Positions 28,715 to 38,190 of a stretch of 64,000 nt of DNA are shown piece by piece. Both the position numbers and the translations under genes were made by a program. The DNA comes from an uncultured Aeriscardovia sp. (GTDB lineage: Bacteria; Actinomycetota; Actinomycetes; Actinomycetales; Bifidobacteriaceae). The notes beneath the pieces are model-generated. The model was not told where the DNA came from. It made no database searches and was given only the letters and a program-made list of their open reading frames with translations. The stretch spans positions 1 through 64,000 of the forward strand of contig CAIFES010000006.1 of assembly GCA_903789535.1 (NCBI GenBank), given 5' to 3'. Numbering within the stretch: position 1 is the first letter of the stretch; each line of letters opens with the position of its first letter.

Positions 28715-31498
28715 TCACTTGCGACGGATGGCCTTCTTCCGGCCTGTTCCTTTTCCAGCCTGTCGTCTTCCGGCGGATTTGCCCGCTTTTGAGACCTTGA
28801 CCGCCTGCCGGGCCTCGGCCTTCTCGACCTTTTCCTCCTGTTTCTGCTCTGCCTTTTCGACCTTCTCTTCGTGCTTCTTCTCGGCCTTTTCGACCTTCTC
28901 TTCCTGCTTCTGTTCGGCCTTCTCGGCCTTGCGCTCCTCGCGCTCCTTCTCACGCTCGGCCTTGCGGGCCTGCTTCTCCGCCTCCTTGGCGGCCTCCTTC
29001 GCGGCCTTCTCCTGTTGGCGCTGGAGAACGGCTTCGAGGGTCACGGGGCGCTTGACCTTGCGCAGGGCAATGCGCTTGAGCGGGGCGACCGGTTCGGTGG
29101 CCACGAACACCGGCTGCGTCTCGGTGATCGGATTGTAGGCGGCGAGGCCGAACCACTTGGCGGGGTTACCGCACACGCGGCGCAGCGCGTACTTGATGCG
29201 CAGCGCGGTCGCGCCGGACTGGTCGATCTTCGACTCGGGCATGAGATCCTTGTGGATCAGCACATAGGTGATGTGGCCGATCTGCTGGTCGTCGTCAAGC
29301 TTGGGGTAGATCGTCGTCTGCTCCGGCAGCTCACCCGAATCGACGAGGTCATGCATGATCTGGTGCAGATAGATGGCCACGGACTGGCGGATCTTGAAGC
29401 CCAGGCGCAGACGCACACGGAACATGTACGGCGTGCCGAAGCTCTCCACCGAGTACTCACGGGTGAACGGGTCGTCGGTCGTCTCCACGGACACCGCCCA
29501 CCAGGCCCTCGCGCGCTTGGGAGTGTTGGAGAAGATCGAATAGAAGATGTCCGTGTCGAGACGGCGCATCTCCGAGTCGGACGTCAGATAGACGAGGTTG
29601 TCGGCGAAATACGGCACCGTGGCATCACGATGCAGCATATCGAGGGCGGGCAGGAACTCGTCCGGCGACAGGTGCCGGCGCTGCGAGCGCTCGACGGCCG
29701 TGCCCTTGTCCCATGCGTACATGACGGTCAGGATCAGCAGCGTGAGGATCATGGTGAACCAGCCGCCGGTCATGAACTTGTTGAGCGAGGAGACGAAGAA
29801 CAGAATCTGGATGGACAGGAACACCACCAGGAACACGATGGCCCAGAAACGCTGGTGCCAGGCGTACCAGATGTAGTTGAACAGCAGGATGACCGTCATG
29901 ATCATCGTGATGGTCAGGGCCAGACCGTAGGCGTTGGTCATGCGGTCCGAGGTCCGGAAGGTGAACAGCACGATGAGCGTGGAGACGCACAGCACCGTGT
30001 TGATGGCCGGAATGTAGATCTGGCCGCGCGTGGAGGCCGGGTAGCGCACCTGCAGATGCGGCATCCAGTTGAGGCTCGTCGCCTCGGAGACCATGGTGAA
30101 CGCGCCGGTGATGAGCGCCTGGGAGGCGATGATGCCGGCGGTGACGGAGAGGATGACGGCGATCGTCTTCCATGTGTCGTTGGGCATCATCTCGAAGAAC
30201 GGGTTGATCAGGCCGGTCTTGTACTGCGGCAGCGCCTTGTTCTTGAGCATCCACGCGCCCTGGCCGAAGTAGCAGAACACGAGCGAGAGGTTGATGAGCG
30301 GCCAGGTGGCGTAGATCGAGCCGCGGCCCACGTGGCCCATATCGGAATAGAGGGCCTCGGCGCCGGTGGTGGACAGGAAGACCGTGCCCATGATGAAGAT
30401 GCCGGACTTGTTGCCCGGGCTGAAGAGGAACTTGATGCCCAGCACCGGGTCGAGAGCGCGGAACACCTGCCACTGCCCGTCGAGATTGATGATGCCCATG
30501 ATGGCGATGAAGGCGAACCAGACAGAGACAATGCTGCCGAACACCTTGCCGATGGACTCCGTGCCACGCGACTGGACGAGGAACAGGATGATGATGATGA
30601 TCGCCGTGATGACCATTGTCGCCGAGGCGTTCTGGGAGAAGAACGCCTTGAGCGGCGGCAGCGTGTTGAGGCCCTCGACGGCGGAGGAGATGGAGACGGC
30701 GGGCGTGAGGACGGAATCGGCGAGGAACGCCGCGCCGCCGACCATGGCGGGGATCCACAGCCAGTGCGCGTAACGGCGCACGAGGGAGTAGAGCGCGAAG
30801 ATGCCGCCCTCACCCTTGTTGTCCACACGCATGGCGATGAGCACATGGTTGACGGTGGTCACCAGCGTGATGGACCAGAACAGCAGCGAGAGCAGGCCGA
30901 GCACGCTCTCCTCACTGACCTTCGAGAGGGCGCCGCCCTGGCCCTGGATGAAGCTCTGCGCCGTGTAGAGCGGGGAGGTGCCGATATCGCCGTAGACGAC
31001 GCCCATGGCGACGATGCACATGGAGAATTTGATGCGGTCCGGGCCGGACTGGAGCTTGTGCCACCAGCGGCCGAGGGCCGTGCGTGCGGGGCGCTCGGGC
31101 TCGGTCTTCTTCGTCTGCGCGGCCTCGCGTGCCTTGCGGCGCGCCTCGCGCTCCTCTTTGCTGATCGCGCTGGTGGTGATCTTCGGGGCGGCGGCGGTGA
31201 TGCCCTTGAGGGCGATGGAGCCGGTGTCCTCGATACGGTGCAGATCGATGCGGTTGAGGCGGACGGTGGCCGCCTCCTCCACGGCGCGGCGCTCTGCCGC
31301 CGCCTGTGCCGTCTGCTGGTCCTGCACGCCCTGTGCGCCCGGCAGATCCTGCACGCCCTGCTGCTGGCTTTGCGCGCCCTCGGCAGGCGTGCCGGCGGTC
31401 GTGTCCGTGGACGCCCCCGATGCCGTCTGGTCGTGCGGACCGGCCATCGCGGCCTGATCCGTGTCGGAACGAGGAGACTCCTCACGCGTGGTCATCAA
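28715..31498 (-). CDS. kup: Kup-type potassium uptake protein with extended N-terminus and charged C-terminal repeat tail
   Basis: MGVVYGDIGTSPLYTAQSF, MRVDNKGEGGIFALYSLVRR, GTVFLSTTGAEALYSDMGHVGRGSI. Confidence 0.93.
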   Translation of the reverse strand: MMTTREESPRSDTDQAAMAGPHDQTASGASTDTTAGTPAEGAQSQQQGVQDLPGAQGVQDQQTAQAAAERRAVEEAATVRLNRIDLHRIEDTGSIALKGITAAAPKITTSAISKEEREARRKAREAAQTKKTEPERPARTALGRWWHKLQSGPDRIKFSMCIVAMGVVYGDIGTSPLYTAQSFIQGQGGALSKVSEESVLGLLSLLFWSITLVTTVNHVLIAMRVDNKGEGGIFALYSLVRRYAHWLWIPAMVGGAAFLADSVLTPAVSISSAVEGLNTLPPLKAFFSQNASATMVITAIIIIILFLVQSRGTESIGKVFGSIVSVWFAFIAIMGIINLDGQWQVFRALDPVLGIKFLFSPGNKSGIFIMGTVFLSTTGAEALYSDMGHVGRGSIYATWPLINLSLVFCYFGQGAWMLKNKALPQYKTGLINPFFEMMPNDTWKTIAVILSVTAGIIASQALITGAFTMVSEATSLNWMPHLQVRYPASTRGQIYIPAINTVLCVSTLIVLFTFRTSDRMTNAYGLALTITMIMTVILLFNYIWYAWHQRFWAIVFLVVFLSIQILFFVSSLNKFMTGGWFTMILTLLILTVMYAWDKGTAVERSQRRHLSPDEFLPALDMLHRDATVPYFADNLVYLTSDSEMRRLDTDIFYSIFSNTPKRARAWWAVSVETTDDPFTREYSVESFGTPYMFRVRLRLGFKIRQSVAIYLHQIMHDLVDSGELPEQTTIYPKLDDDQQIGHITYVLIHKDLMPESKIDQSGATALRIKYALRRVCGNPAKWFGLAAYNPITETQPVFVATEPVAPLKRIALRKVKRPVTLEAVLQRQQEKAAKEAAKEAEKQARKAEREKEREERKAEKAEQKQEEKVEKAEKKHEEKVEKAEQKQEEKVEKAEARQAVKVSKAGKSAGRRQAGKGTGRKKAIRRK

Positions 31499-31805
31499 TC
31501 AACCTCCATAACGGTGGCATGCCACCGTTTCGAAAGCAATCCGGCCGTCCGTGGACGGTCATGCCGTCGGCCTTCTCTCCCAAGATTCCGGCGGCTCACA
31601 GGCCTTATGGCCATATCAGTCAGACGCAAAGACACTACTGTAGGCGAAGACGAACCCAACCTTCACATTTCACGATGCTCTTCCTGTCGGGACGGCGCCC
31701 GTGTACGCCCTCGGCCGTGCGGGACCGCTCCCAGCGCAAGCTCTCTGTGCAAGCCCGTTCGGCGCCTCGCACAAGTACTGCGCAAGCCTGTCCGGCGCCT
31801 TGTGC

Positions 31806-32807
31806 CTATCTCGCCGCGGCAGGAGGCCCGGACTGTTCCGGCAGCGGCGGCAGACGGTACAGCCGCTGCGCGTTCGCCCGTGTGCGACGCGCCAGCTCCT
31901 CCACCGGCATGTCGAGCACATCCGCCATGGCACGCAACGTGTAGGGCACCATCTGCGGCGCGTTCGTGCGCCCCCTCCACGGTGCCGGCGTCAGGTAGGG
32001 CGCGTCCGTCTCCACCAGCACATGATCGAGGTCTATCACGCGCAATGCCTGCCGCAGCCGCTCGTTCGAGGGGAACGTGACCGTTCCGGAGAAGCTGAGA
32101 TACCAGCCATGCTCGCGTGCGATACGCGCCGTGTCGGCGTCGGCCGCGTACGAGTGGAACACGGCCCCGGCCTCGGGCGCTCCATCGGCAAGCAGGATCC
32201 TGACCACATCCTCGTCGGCCTGCCGGTCATGGATCTGTACGGGCAGACCGAGCTGCTTGGCCAGATCGATATGGTCGCGGAATGCCTGACGCTGCAGGCC
32301 GCGTGCCGGCTCCCCGGTACGGAAGTAGTCGAGGCCGGTCTCCCCGATCGTCACCACGACGCCCGGGTTCGACCGTGCGAGCCGCGCCACATGGTCCAGA
32401 GCCTCGTCGAACGGCATGTCGTGCCACGGCTCATACACGACGGACAGGCCGTCCGGACCGGGGGCACCATGATGGCCATGCAAGACGGCCTCGGTGGGGT
32501 GGATGGCCAGGCCGGCGAACACGCGGCCGGGATGGGCGAGCGCCAGATCGACGGCCGGCTGCAATTCTGGAAGCGTGCAGCCCACATCCACGATCTGGCG
32601 GATGCCGACAAAGCCGGCAAAATCCAGCAGCTCATCGGCGCTGTAGACCGGCACGACCGGCATCTGCCGGTCGTCGGCCTGCCGCGACTGTTCCTGCGCG
32701 TACGAGACGACCGAGACCACATGGGTGTGGTCATCGATCGTCCAATCCGGCAGGGCCGCGGGCAGCGGGGCCCATGCCCGGGAATGGTGATGACGGCCTT
32801 TTGTCAT
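31806..32807 (-). CDS. TatD family metal-dependent hydrolase
   Basis: DDHTHVV, GLAIHPTEA, IGETGLDYFR, LVETDAPYLTPAPWRGRTN. Confidence 0.9.
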   Translation of the reverse strand: MTKGRHHHSRAWAPLPAALPDWTIDDHTHVVSVVSYAQEQSRQADDRQMPVVPVYSADELLDFAGFVGIRQIVDVGCTLPELQPAVDLALAHPGRVFAGLAIHPTEAVLHGHHGAPGPDGLSVVYEPWHDMPFDEALDHVARLARSNPGVVVTIGETGLDYFRTGEPARGLQRQAFRDHIDLAKQLGLPVQIHDRQADEDVVRILLADGAPEAGAVFHSYAADADTARIAREHGWYLSFSGTVTFPSNERLRQALRVIDLDHVLVETDAPYLTPAPWRGRTNAPQMVPYTLRAMADVLDMPVEELARRTRANAQRLYRLPPLPEQSGPPAAAR

Positions 32808-32811
32808 CGGC

Positions 32812-34797
32812 TCAGTCCTCTGCGGTAGACGCGGCAGGCGACGCAGACGCGGCGGCCGAGTCGGTGGAAGGATCCGCCGTCTGCCGCTTCTGCATGGCAT
32901 CATCGGCGTCGCTGGCCGATTCCTTCGCTGATTCTTTCTTGGCGAGCTGCGCCTTGGCAGCGGCCAGACGTGCCTTCTCCGCTTCCTGGCGCTGCTTGAT
33001 CTGCCGACGGGAGCGCTCGACCTCCTCCTTGACCGCTTCGGGCGGGATCTTGGCGAAGATCGGATGCGGCTTGGCGAGCGTGACGTTCTCCGTCATTTTC
33101 GCCGGCGCCCATGGCGCCACCGTCTTTCCGAGCTCGTAGTCGCCGGTCAGGATCGGGTAGCTGAAGCCCTGCCGATCAAGATCATCGACGCGCTCCATGC
33201 GTGGCAGCGGGGCGATGACGCCGGGCTGGCCGAGCGTCTGCCACACCTTCTGCGAGCTGCCGGGAAGGAACGGGGCGAGCAGCAGGTCGAGATCGAGCAC
33301 GGCCTGGGCGGCGGTGTGCAGCACCTGGGCCAGACGATCCTTGTCGGTGATCTTCCACGGCTCGGTATCGGAGATGTACTTGTTCGTCTCGCCAGCGAGC
33401 CGCATCACCTCCCCGAGGGCGGCATGCTGGTGCTGCGTCTCGAGGTCGTGGCCCACCGTCTCGAAGCCCTTCTCCACCTGGGCGAGCAGGGCGGTGTCAA
33501 CCGGCTGCAGGTCTTTGGCGTCGACGGACGGGATGGTGCCGAAGTCCTTGTACAGCAGCGTCGCCACACGGTTGACGAGGTTGCCCCATCCGGCGACGAG
33601 CTCCTCGTTGTTGTGCCGGACGAACTCGGACCAGCGGAAATCGGCATCCTGGCTCTCCGGACCGGCGATGCTGATGTAGTAGCGCACCGCGTCGGCCGAG
33701 TAGCGCGAGAGGATGTCACGCACGTAGATGACGATGCCGCGGGAGCTGGAGAACTGCTTGCCCTCCATCGTCATGAACGCAGAGGCGACCACCTGCTCTG
33801 GCAGGTTGAGACGGCCGTACTCGCCGGGCTCGCCACCCTTGTCGCCCTCGCCGTTGTAAGCGAGGATCTCACTGGGCCAGATCTGCGAATGGAAGGTGAT
33901 GTTGTCCTTGCCCATGAAGTAATAGGCGGGCGAGGCGGGGTCGTTCCACCATTTGCGCCACTCGTCGGCGGTGGAGAAACGGCGCGCCCATTCGATGGAG
34001 GCCGACAGATAGCCGATCACGGCGTCGAACCACACGTACAGGCGCTTGTTCGGGTTGTCGATCCAGCCGTCGACGGGCACGGGGATGCCCCAGTCGATGT
34101 CACGGGTGATGGCACGCGGCTTGACCTCCTTGAACAGCCCCTTGGAGAAGTTGATGACATTCGTGCGCCAGTCAGTGCGGGTGTCGAGCCAGGCGAGGTT
34201 GGCCTTGGCCAGCGCCGGCAGATCGAGGAAGTAATGCTCCGACTGCTTGAAGATCGGCGTCTCGCCGTTGATCTTGGAGCGAGGGTTGATCAGATCGGTG
34301 GGATCGAGCTCGTTGCCGCAGTTGTCACACTGATCGCCGCGAGCGCCGTCGTAGCCGCAGATCGGGCAGGTGCCCTCGATATACCGGTCCGGCAGCGTGC
34401 GGCCGTTTGAGGGGCTGATCGCCACTTTCTGGACGCCCTTGTAGATATAGCCGTTCTTGAGGCACTGGCGGAACAGCTCCTGCACCACCTTCTCGTGGTT
34501 GCCGGTGGTGGTGCGGGTGAACAGGTCGTAGCTCAGGCCGAGGTTCTTGAGATCGGTGGCGATGATCTCGTTGTACTCATCGGCGGTCTGCTGGGCCGTA
34601 CGGCCTTCCTTCTCCGCCTGGACGAGGATGGGGGTGCCGTGCTCGTCGGTGCCGGAGACCATGAGCACCTTGTTGCCCTTCATGCGCTCATAGCGCGCGA
34701 AAACGTCAGAGGGGACGCCGAAACCGGCGACATGGCCGATATGCCGCGGGCCGTTCGCATACGGCCAGGCGACTGCTACAAGAACGTGTTTTGTCAT
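32812..34797 (-). CDS. metG: Methionyl-tRNA synthetase with Lys/Ala/Ser-rich C-terminal tail
   Basis: [55 protein letters not shown] (KMSKS-like). Confidence 0.96.
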   Translation of the reverse strand: MTKHVLVAVAWPYANGPRHIGHVAGFGVPSDVFARYERMKGNKVLMVSGTDEHGTPILVQAEKEGRTAQQTADEYNEIIATDLKNLGLSYDLFTRTTTGNHEKVVQELFRQCLKNGYIYKGVQKVAISPSNGRTLPDRYIEGTCPICGYDGARGDQCDNCGNELDPTDLINPRSKINGETPIFKQSEHYFLDLPALAKANLAWLDTRTDWRTNVINFSKGLFKEVKPRAITRDIDWGIPVPVDGWIDNPNKRLYVWFDAVIGYLSASIEWARRFSTADEWRKWWNDPASPAYYFMGKDNITFHSQIWPSEILAYNGEGDKGGEPGEYGRLNLPEQVVASAFMTMEGKQFSSSRGIVIYVRDILSRYSADAVRYYISIAGPESQDADFRWSEFVRHNNEELVAGWGNLVNRVATLLYKDFGTIPSVDAKDLQPVDTALLAQVEKGFETVGHDLETQHQHAALGEVMRLAGETNKYISDTEPWKITDKDRLAQVLHTAAQAVLDLDLLLAPFLPGSSQKVWQTLGQPGVIAPLPRMERVDDLDRQGFSYPILTGDYELGKTVAPWAPAKMTENVTLAKPHPIFAKIPPEAVKEEVERSRRQIKQRQEAEKARLAAAKAQLAKKESAKESASDADDAMQKRQTADPSTDSAAASASPAASTAED

Positions 34798-35009
34798 AGC
34801 TCCGAGTATCCGCCCGCCAAACGACATGGTGAAATATGAAAACACTGAAACGACGGGGTTTTGACACCGTTGTGGACTGCCGGTGGAAAAGAAAATCGAG
34901 TTATCCACCGCTGTCCACATCCACGGGAGACAGGCAGGGTTATCCACAGTTTCCACCGCGCAACATTTTGCTCCCAACCGGCCCGCGCCATCGCCATAGC
35001 GTCGTGGTC

Positions 35010-35732
35010 ATGACCATTCACACCGCATCCCCTCCCATCCCCCTGCCGGACGTGATCCATGCCGACGAGCTGCCGGGCCCGACCGCGCTCGCCTGGCTGC
35101 AGAGACAGGGCAAGGCCGTGCTTGTCGACGCCGCGACCGCCGTGAGCACACTTGTGCCCGATTCCGTCCCGCGCCGGGCAGAAGTGGCGGCACGTCTGCT
35201 GCCACGGCGCTGCACCGCCTGCGGGCTCCTGGCGCTGTGGGTCTGGGAGGGCGGAACGTTCCCGGCACGTCTTGAGGCGCTGTGCGCCCAGCAGTCCAAG
35301 ACGCCGGTGCCGCATAGCGTCCGTCTGCTGCAACGCCGGCTCGCGCCCGGCGAGAGCATGGACATCGCCGGTCTGGAGGTCACCACTCCTCTGCGCACCG
35401 CGGTCGATCTTGCCTGTCTGCCCGACGACGTGTTCGACGAGCGCGTGGGCGCCGGCCATTTCGTCACGTTTCTGGTGCACCACGGGCTGAGCATGCACGA
35501 CTGCCTCGTCCGCGTGGAACAGAACTGCCGCGCGGTGGGCTATGGAACCGGCCGACGGCGTCTGGAGGCACTGGAGGCACGACCGGAGGTGCGCCTGCTG
35601 CTCACCCCGCTGCGATCAGCCCCTGCACGCCGGCGCGAACCGGCCGGAAAACGTCCTGCAGGCTGCCGCCCTGGCCCTGCCCGACGCCGCTCCCCGCCGT
35701 CGGTGCCCTCGCCCGTACGCCGGACCGGCTGA
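35010..35732 (+). CDS. AbiEi antitoxin-like domain protein, C-terminus atypical
   Basis: CTACGLLALWVWEGG...VTTPLRTAVDLAC resembles actinobacterial AbiEi-type proteins; last ~50 codons become Arg/Pro-rich, possibly frameshifted. Confidence 0.5.
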   Translation: MTIHTASPPIPLPDVIHADELPGPTALAWLQRQGKAVLVDAATAVSTLVPDSVPRRAEVAARLLPRRCTACGLLALWVWEGGTFPARLEALCAQQSKTPVPHSVRLLQRRLAPGESMDIAGLEVTTPLRTAVDLACLPDDVFDERVGAGHFVTFLVHHGLSMHDCLVRVEQNCRAVGYGTGRRRLEALEARPEVRLLLTPLRSAPARRREPAGKRPAGCRPGPARRRSPPSVPSPVRRTG

Positions 35733-35830
35733 TCTGTGCAGAGTGACGAAAACCCGCGAGTCCGTCAGCCGCCACAGTCGTCAGCAAGAAAACCCACTAA
35801 CGAATCCATCAACAAAACCAAGGAGAACAA

Positions 35831-36676
35831 ATGGACACAGCAATCGCCGCATCAGCGGGCGCTGTCACATCACCAGCCGCTTTCCCAGCTGCTGAGACCT
35901 CGACGGCATCGGATGCCACGACGGCAAGACCGTTCACCGTGCCAACACTCGCACCGGTCCCACTCGCCGCACCATCAGCGACCGGACCGGCGAGAGCACG
36001 GACAGCAGGAGTGGCAGGATCCTCGCGGCCGCCGGCCACACCGTACAGACATCGCCCCTCACACGCCCGTCATGCCCGGCATGGCCGTCATGCGCTGATA
36101 CCGGCCGGCAAACCGGACACGGGGTATGACGAAACCGGGCAGCGCGTTTGTGAGCAGCCTGACAAACGGCTTTCAAGCGCCGGTCGTCTGCAACGCTTCC
36201 TCAGCACCCCCGTGACCGCGCCCTTGGAACGACAGACGTCCACGGCACGGCCTCCGGCATGTCCATCAATGACGCGTCCCTCGTCGTCATCCTCCGCCTC
36301 TCCGCTCACGCGTCTGAAGGGATGGTCCGCGCCTACCACGACGACGGATGTCAGCGCACTACCGGCCCCTCCCCCGCCGCTTGACGAGAAGATGACGATG
36401 GATCCGTCGACCCCGTTGTCGATGTTGTGGACCATCGCGCGCAACCACCCCGATCTGCGCCGATGGCTCATCGTCAATCCGTCGGCACCGCCCGAGCTGC
36501 TCGAATACATCGCCCAGGCCGGAGGCCCCGGCGTGAATCAGGGCCTGCGCGTGCTGTTCAACGCGCTTGACACGCTCGGCGACCACGCCCATGCCGCGCG
36601 GCTGCTCCCCGCGGTGCTGCAGGCTGATTCAGGGGCGATCGATGCGAGCCTGGCCGGCACGACGGAAATGGTGTAG
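35831..36676 (+). CDS. Variant leucine-rich-repeat (LRV)-like protein
   Basis: DPSTPLSMLWTIARNHPDLRRWLIVNPSAPPELLEYIAQAGGPGVNQGLRVLFNAL; N-terminal half low complexity. Confidence 0.55.
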   Translation: MDTAIAASAGAVTSPAAFPAAETSTASDATTARPFTVPTLAPVPLAAPSATGPARARTAGVAGSSRPPATPYRHRPSHARHARHGRHALIPAGKPDTGYDETGQRVCEQPDKRLSSAGRLQRFLSTPVTAPLERQTSTARPPACPSMTRPSSSSSASPLTRLKGWSAPTTTTDVSALPAPPPPLDEKMTMDPSTPLSMLWTIARNHPDLRRWLIVNPSAPPELLEYIAQAGGPGVNQGLRVLFNALDTLGDHAHAARLLPAVLQADSGAIDASLAGTTEMV

Positions 36677-36783
36677 GCAGGGCGGGAAACAGACCGGCAG
36701 AACGAAAGTCCGGCAAAACGGTGGTAGAGACCATCAGAACGGAGATGGAGACAGAAAAATGGTGGAAAAGGTAAGCGTGAGGC

Positions 36784-37851
36784 TCAGTCACCGGTCCCGG
36801 CGGCCCCCGCCTTGGCGGCGAGCGCGGCCTGATAGACCGCCTTGCGGCTGACGAGCGTGCCGTCGGGCAGCGGATGGGCGGCGACCACATCGCGGATGGC
36901 ATCCTTGAGGCGCACGCCCTCGCTTTCCTGGCGCTGACGCGCGAGGGAGGCGAGCTCCTCAAGCGTGGGAACACCCTGGCTCTGGGCGGCCTGCGCCATC
37001 TCCTGCCGGTCGGCACCGCCGACGACGAGCACGATCTCGCCGCGCGGCGGATCACGCCGCACCGACTCGAGCAGACCGGCGACGGTGGAGCGGCGCACCT
37101 GTTCGTAGTTCTTCGTCAGCTCACGCGCGAGCACCATCGGCCGGTCGGGCGGCAGGATCTGCGCGAACGACTCCATGGTCTCCTCGATGCGCTGCGGGCT
37201 CTCGTAGAACACGCTTGTGCGCGGCTCGGTGAGCAGTTGGCGGATACGTGCCAGCCGCTCGGAGCGGCGACGGGGCACGAAGCCCTCATAGCAGAACCTG
37301 TCTGTCGGCAGCCCGGACAGCGCCAGCGCGTCGAGCACGGCCGAGGGGCCGGGGGCGCAGGTGATGGGCAGGTGCCGTTCGATCGCCCTGCCGATGATGG
37401 CGTGGCCCGGATCGTTGATGGTGGGCATGCCGGCGTCGGAGACGACGAGCACGACGGCGCCTTCCTGGACGCGGTCGAGCAGACCGTCGGCACGTGCGTC
37501 CTCATTGTGGTCGTGGTAGGCGGTGACACGCCCTGTCACACGCACGCCGAGACGATTGGCGAGATCGTAGAGACGACGTGTGTCCTCGGCGGCGACGATA
37601 TCGGCCGTGGCCAGAAAATGCCGAAGTCTCGCGGAAGCATCGCCCATGTTGCCGATCGGGGTGGCCGCGAGCACGACCATGCCCTCGCCCGCCGTACGCC
37701 CGTCGGCGTGGGTGCGCTCGCCGTGTGCCTCCGCGAGCGCATCCGGATCGCGCTCGATGACAGGCTTTGCCGTGCCCTGATCCATGTTCTCGCTCATGCC
37801 ACCAGTATCGGGCGCGCGGCTGACGCCGTCCGAGACAGGCATGAGTGTCAA
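36784..37851 (-). CDS. rsmI: 16S rRNA (cytidine1402-2'-O)-methyltransferase
   Basis: LAATPIGNMGDASARL, AAEDTRR, VSDAGMPTINDPG, CAPGPSAVLDALALSGLPTDRF, ELTKNYEQ. Confidence 0.95.
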   Translation of the reverse strand: MTLMPVSDGVSRAPDTGGMSENMDQGTAKPVIERDPDALAEAHGERTHADGRTAGEGMVVLAATPIGNMGDASARLRHFLATADIVAAEDTRRLYDLANRLGVRVTGRVTAYHDHNEDARADGLLDRVQEGAVVLVVSDAGMPTINDPGHAIIGRAIERHLPITCAPGPSAVLDALALSGLPTDRFCYEGFVPRRRSERLARIRQLLTEPRTSVFYESPQRIEETMESFAQILPPDRPMVLARELTKNYEQVRRSTVAGLLESVRRDPPRGEIVLVVGGADRQEMAQAAQSQGVPTLEELASLARQRQESEGVRLKDAIRDVVAAHPLPDGTLVSRKAVYQAALAAKAGAAGTGD

Positions 37852-37984
37852 CGGATGACGGGTATCGCAGGGACAGCTATCGAAAGGGCAACTATCGGAG
37901 GGACAGCAGCCGATTACCGCTGTATGTAGCAGACCGGATCAGCGGCGTGTTGTCCACACAGGCGCAGGATGTCGGCGTCCTCCG

Positions 37985-37993
37985 TGTGGATAA
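37985..37993 (+). promoter_or_regulatory. DnaA box upstream of nrdJ
   Basis: TGTGGATAA, exact reverse complement of TTATCCACA; one-mismatch box TTGTCCACA at 37950-37958. Confidence 0.6.
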
Positions 37994-38015
37994 AAATAGC
38001 CGGCAATCTCACACA

Positions 38016-38062
38016 GCGCTAGATATAGCGCATGTCGTGCGACTGTGTAGCATATATAGTGC
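38016..38062 (+). promoter_or_regulatory. Tandem NrdR-like boxes upstream of nrdJ
   Basis: GCGCTAGATATAGCGC (38016-38031) and GTAGCATATATAGTGC (38047-38062), start-to-start 31 bp, resembling ACACTATATATAGTGT. Confidence 0.65.
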
Positions 38063-38190
38063 TTTTGACCGAGACATCCGCTGTTTCGTCCACCGCCCGC
38101 GTTATGGGCGCGGGACCGGCGAAGACAGGCAGGATGCGCATATCTATCAACGGACATCACCACCGATGCCCGCGTTCATGGGAGGACGAG

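Noticed and set aside
28871-32080. 1069-aa plus-strand ORF
   Set aside because: Antisense to kup, low-complexity Leu/Arg/His-rich translation; high-GC shadow frame
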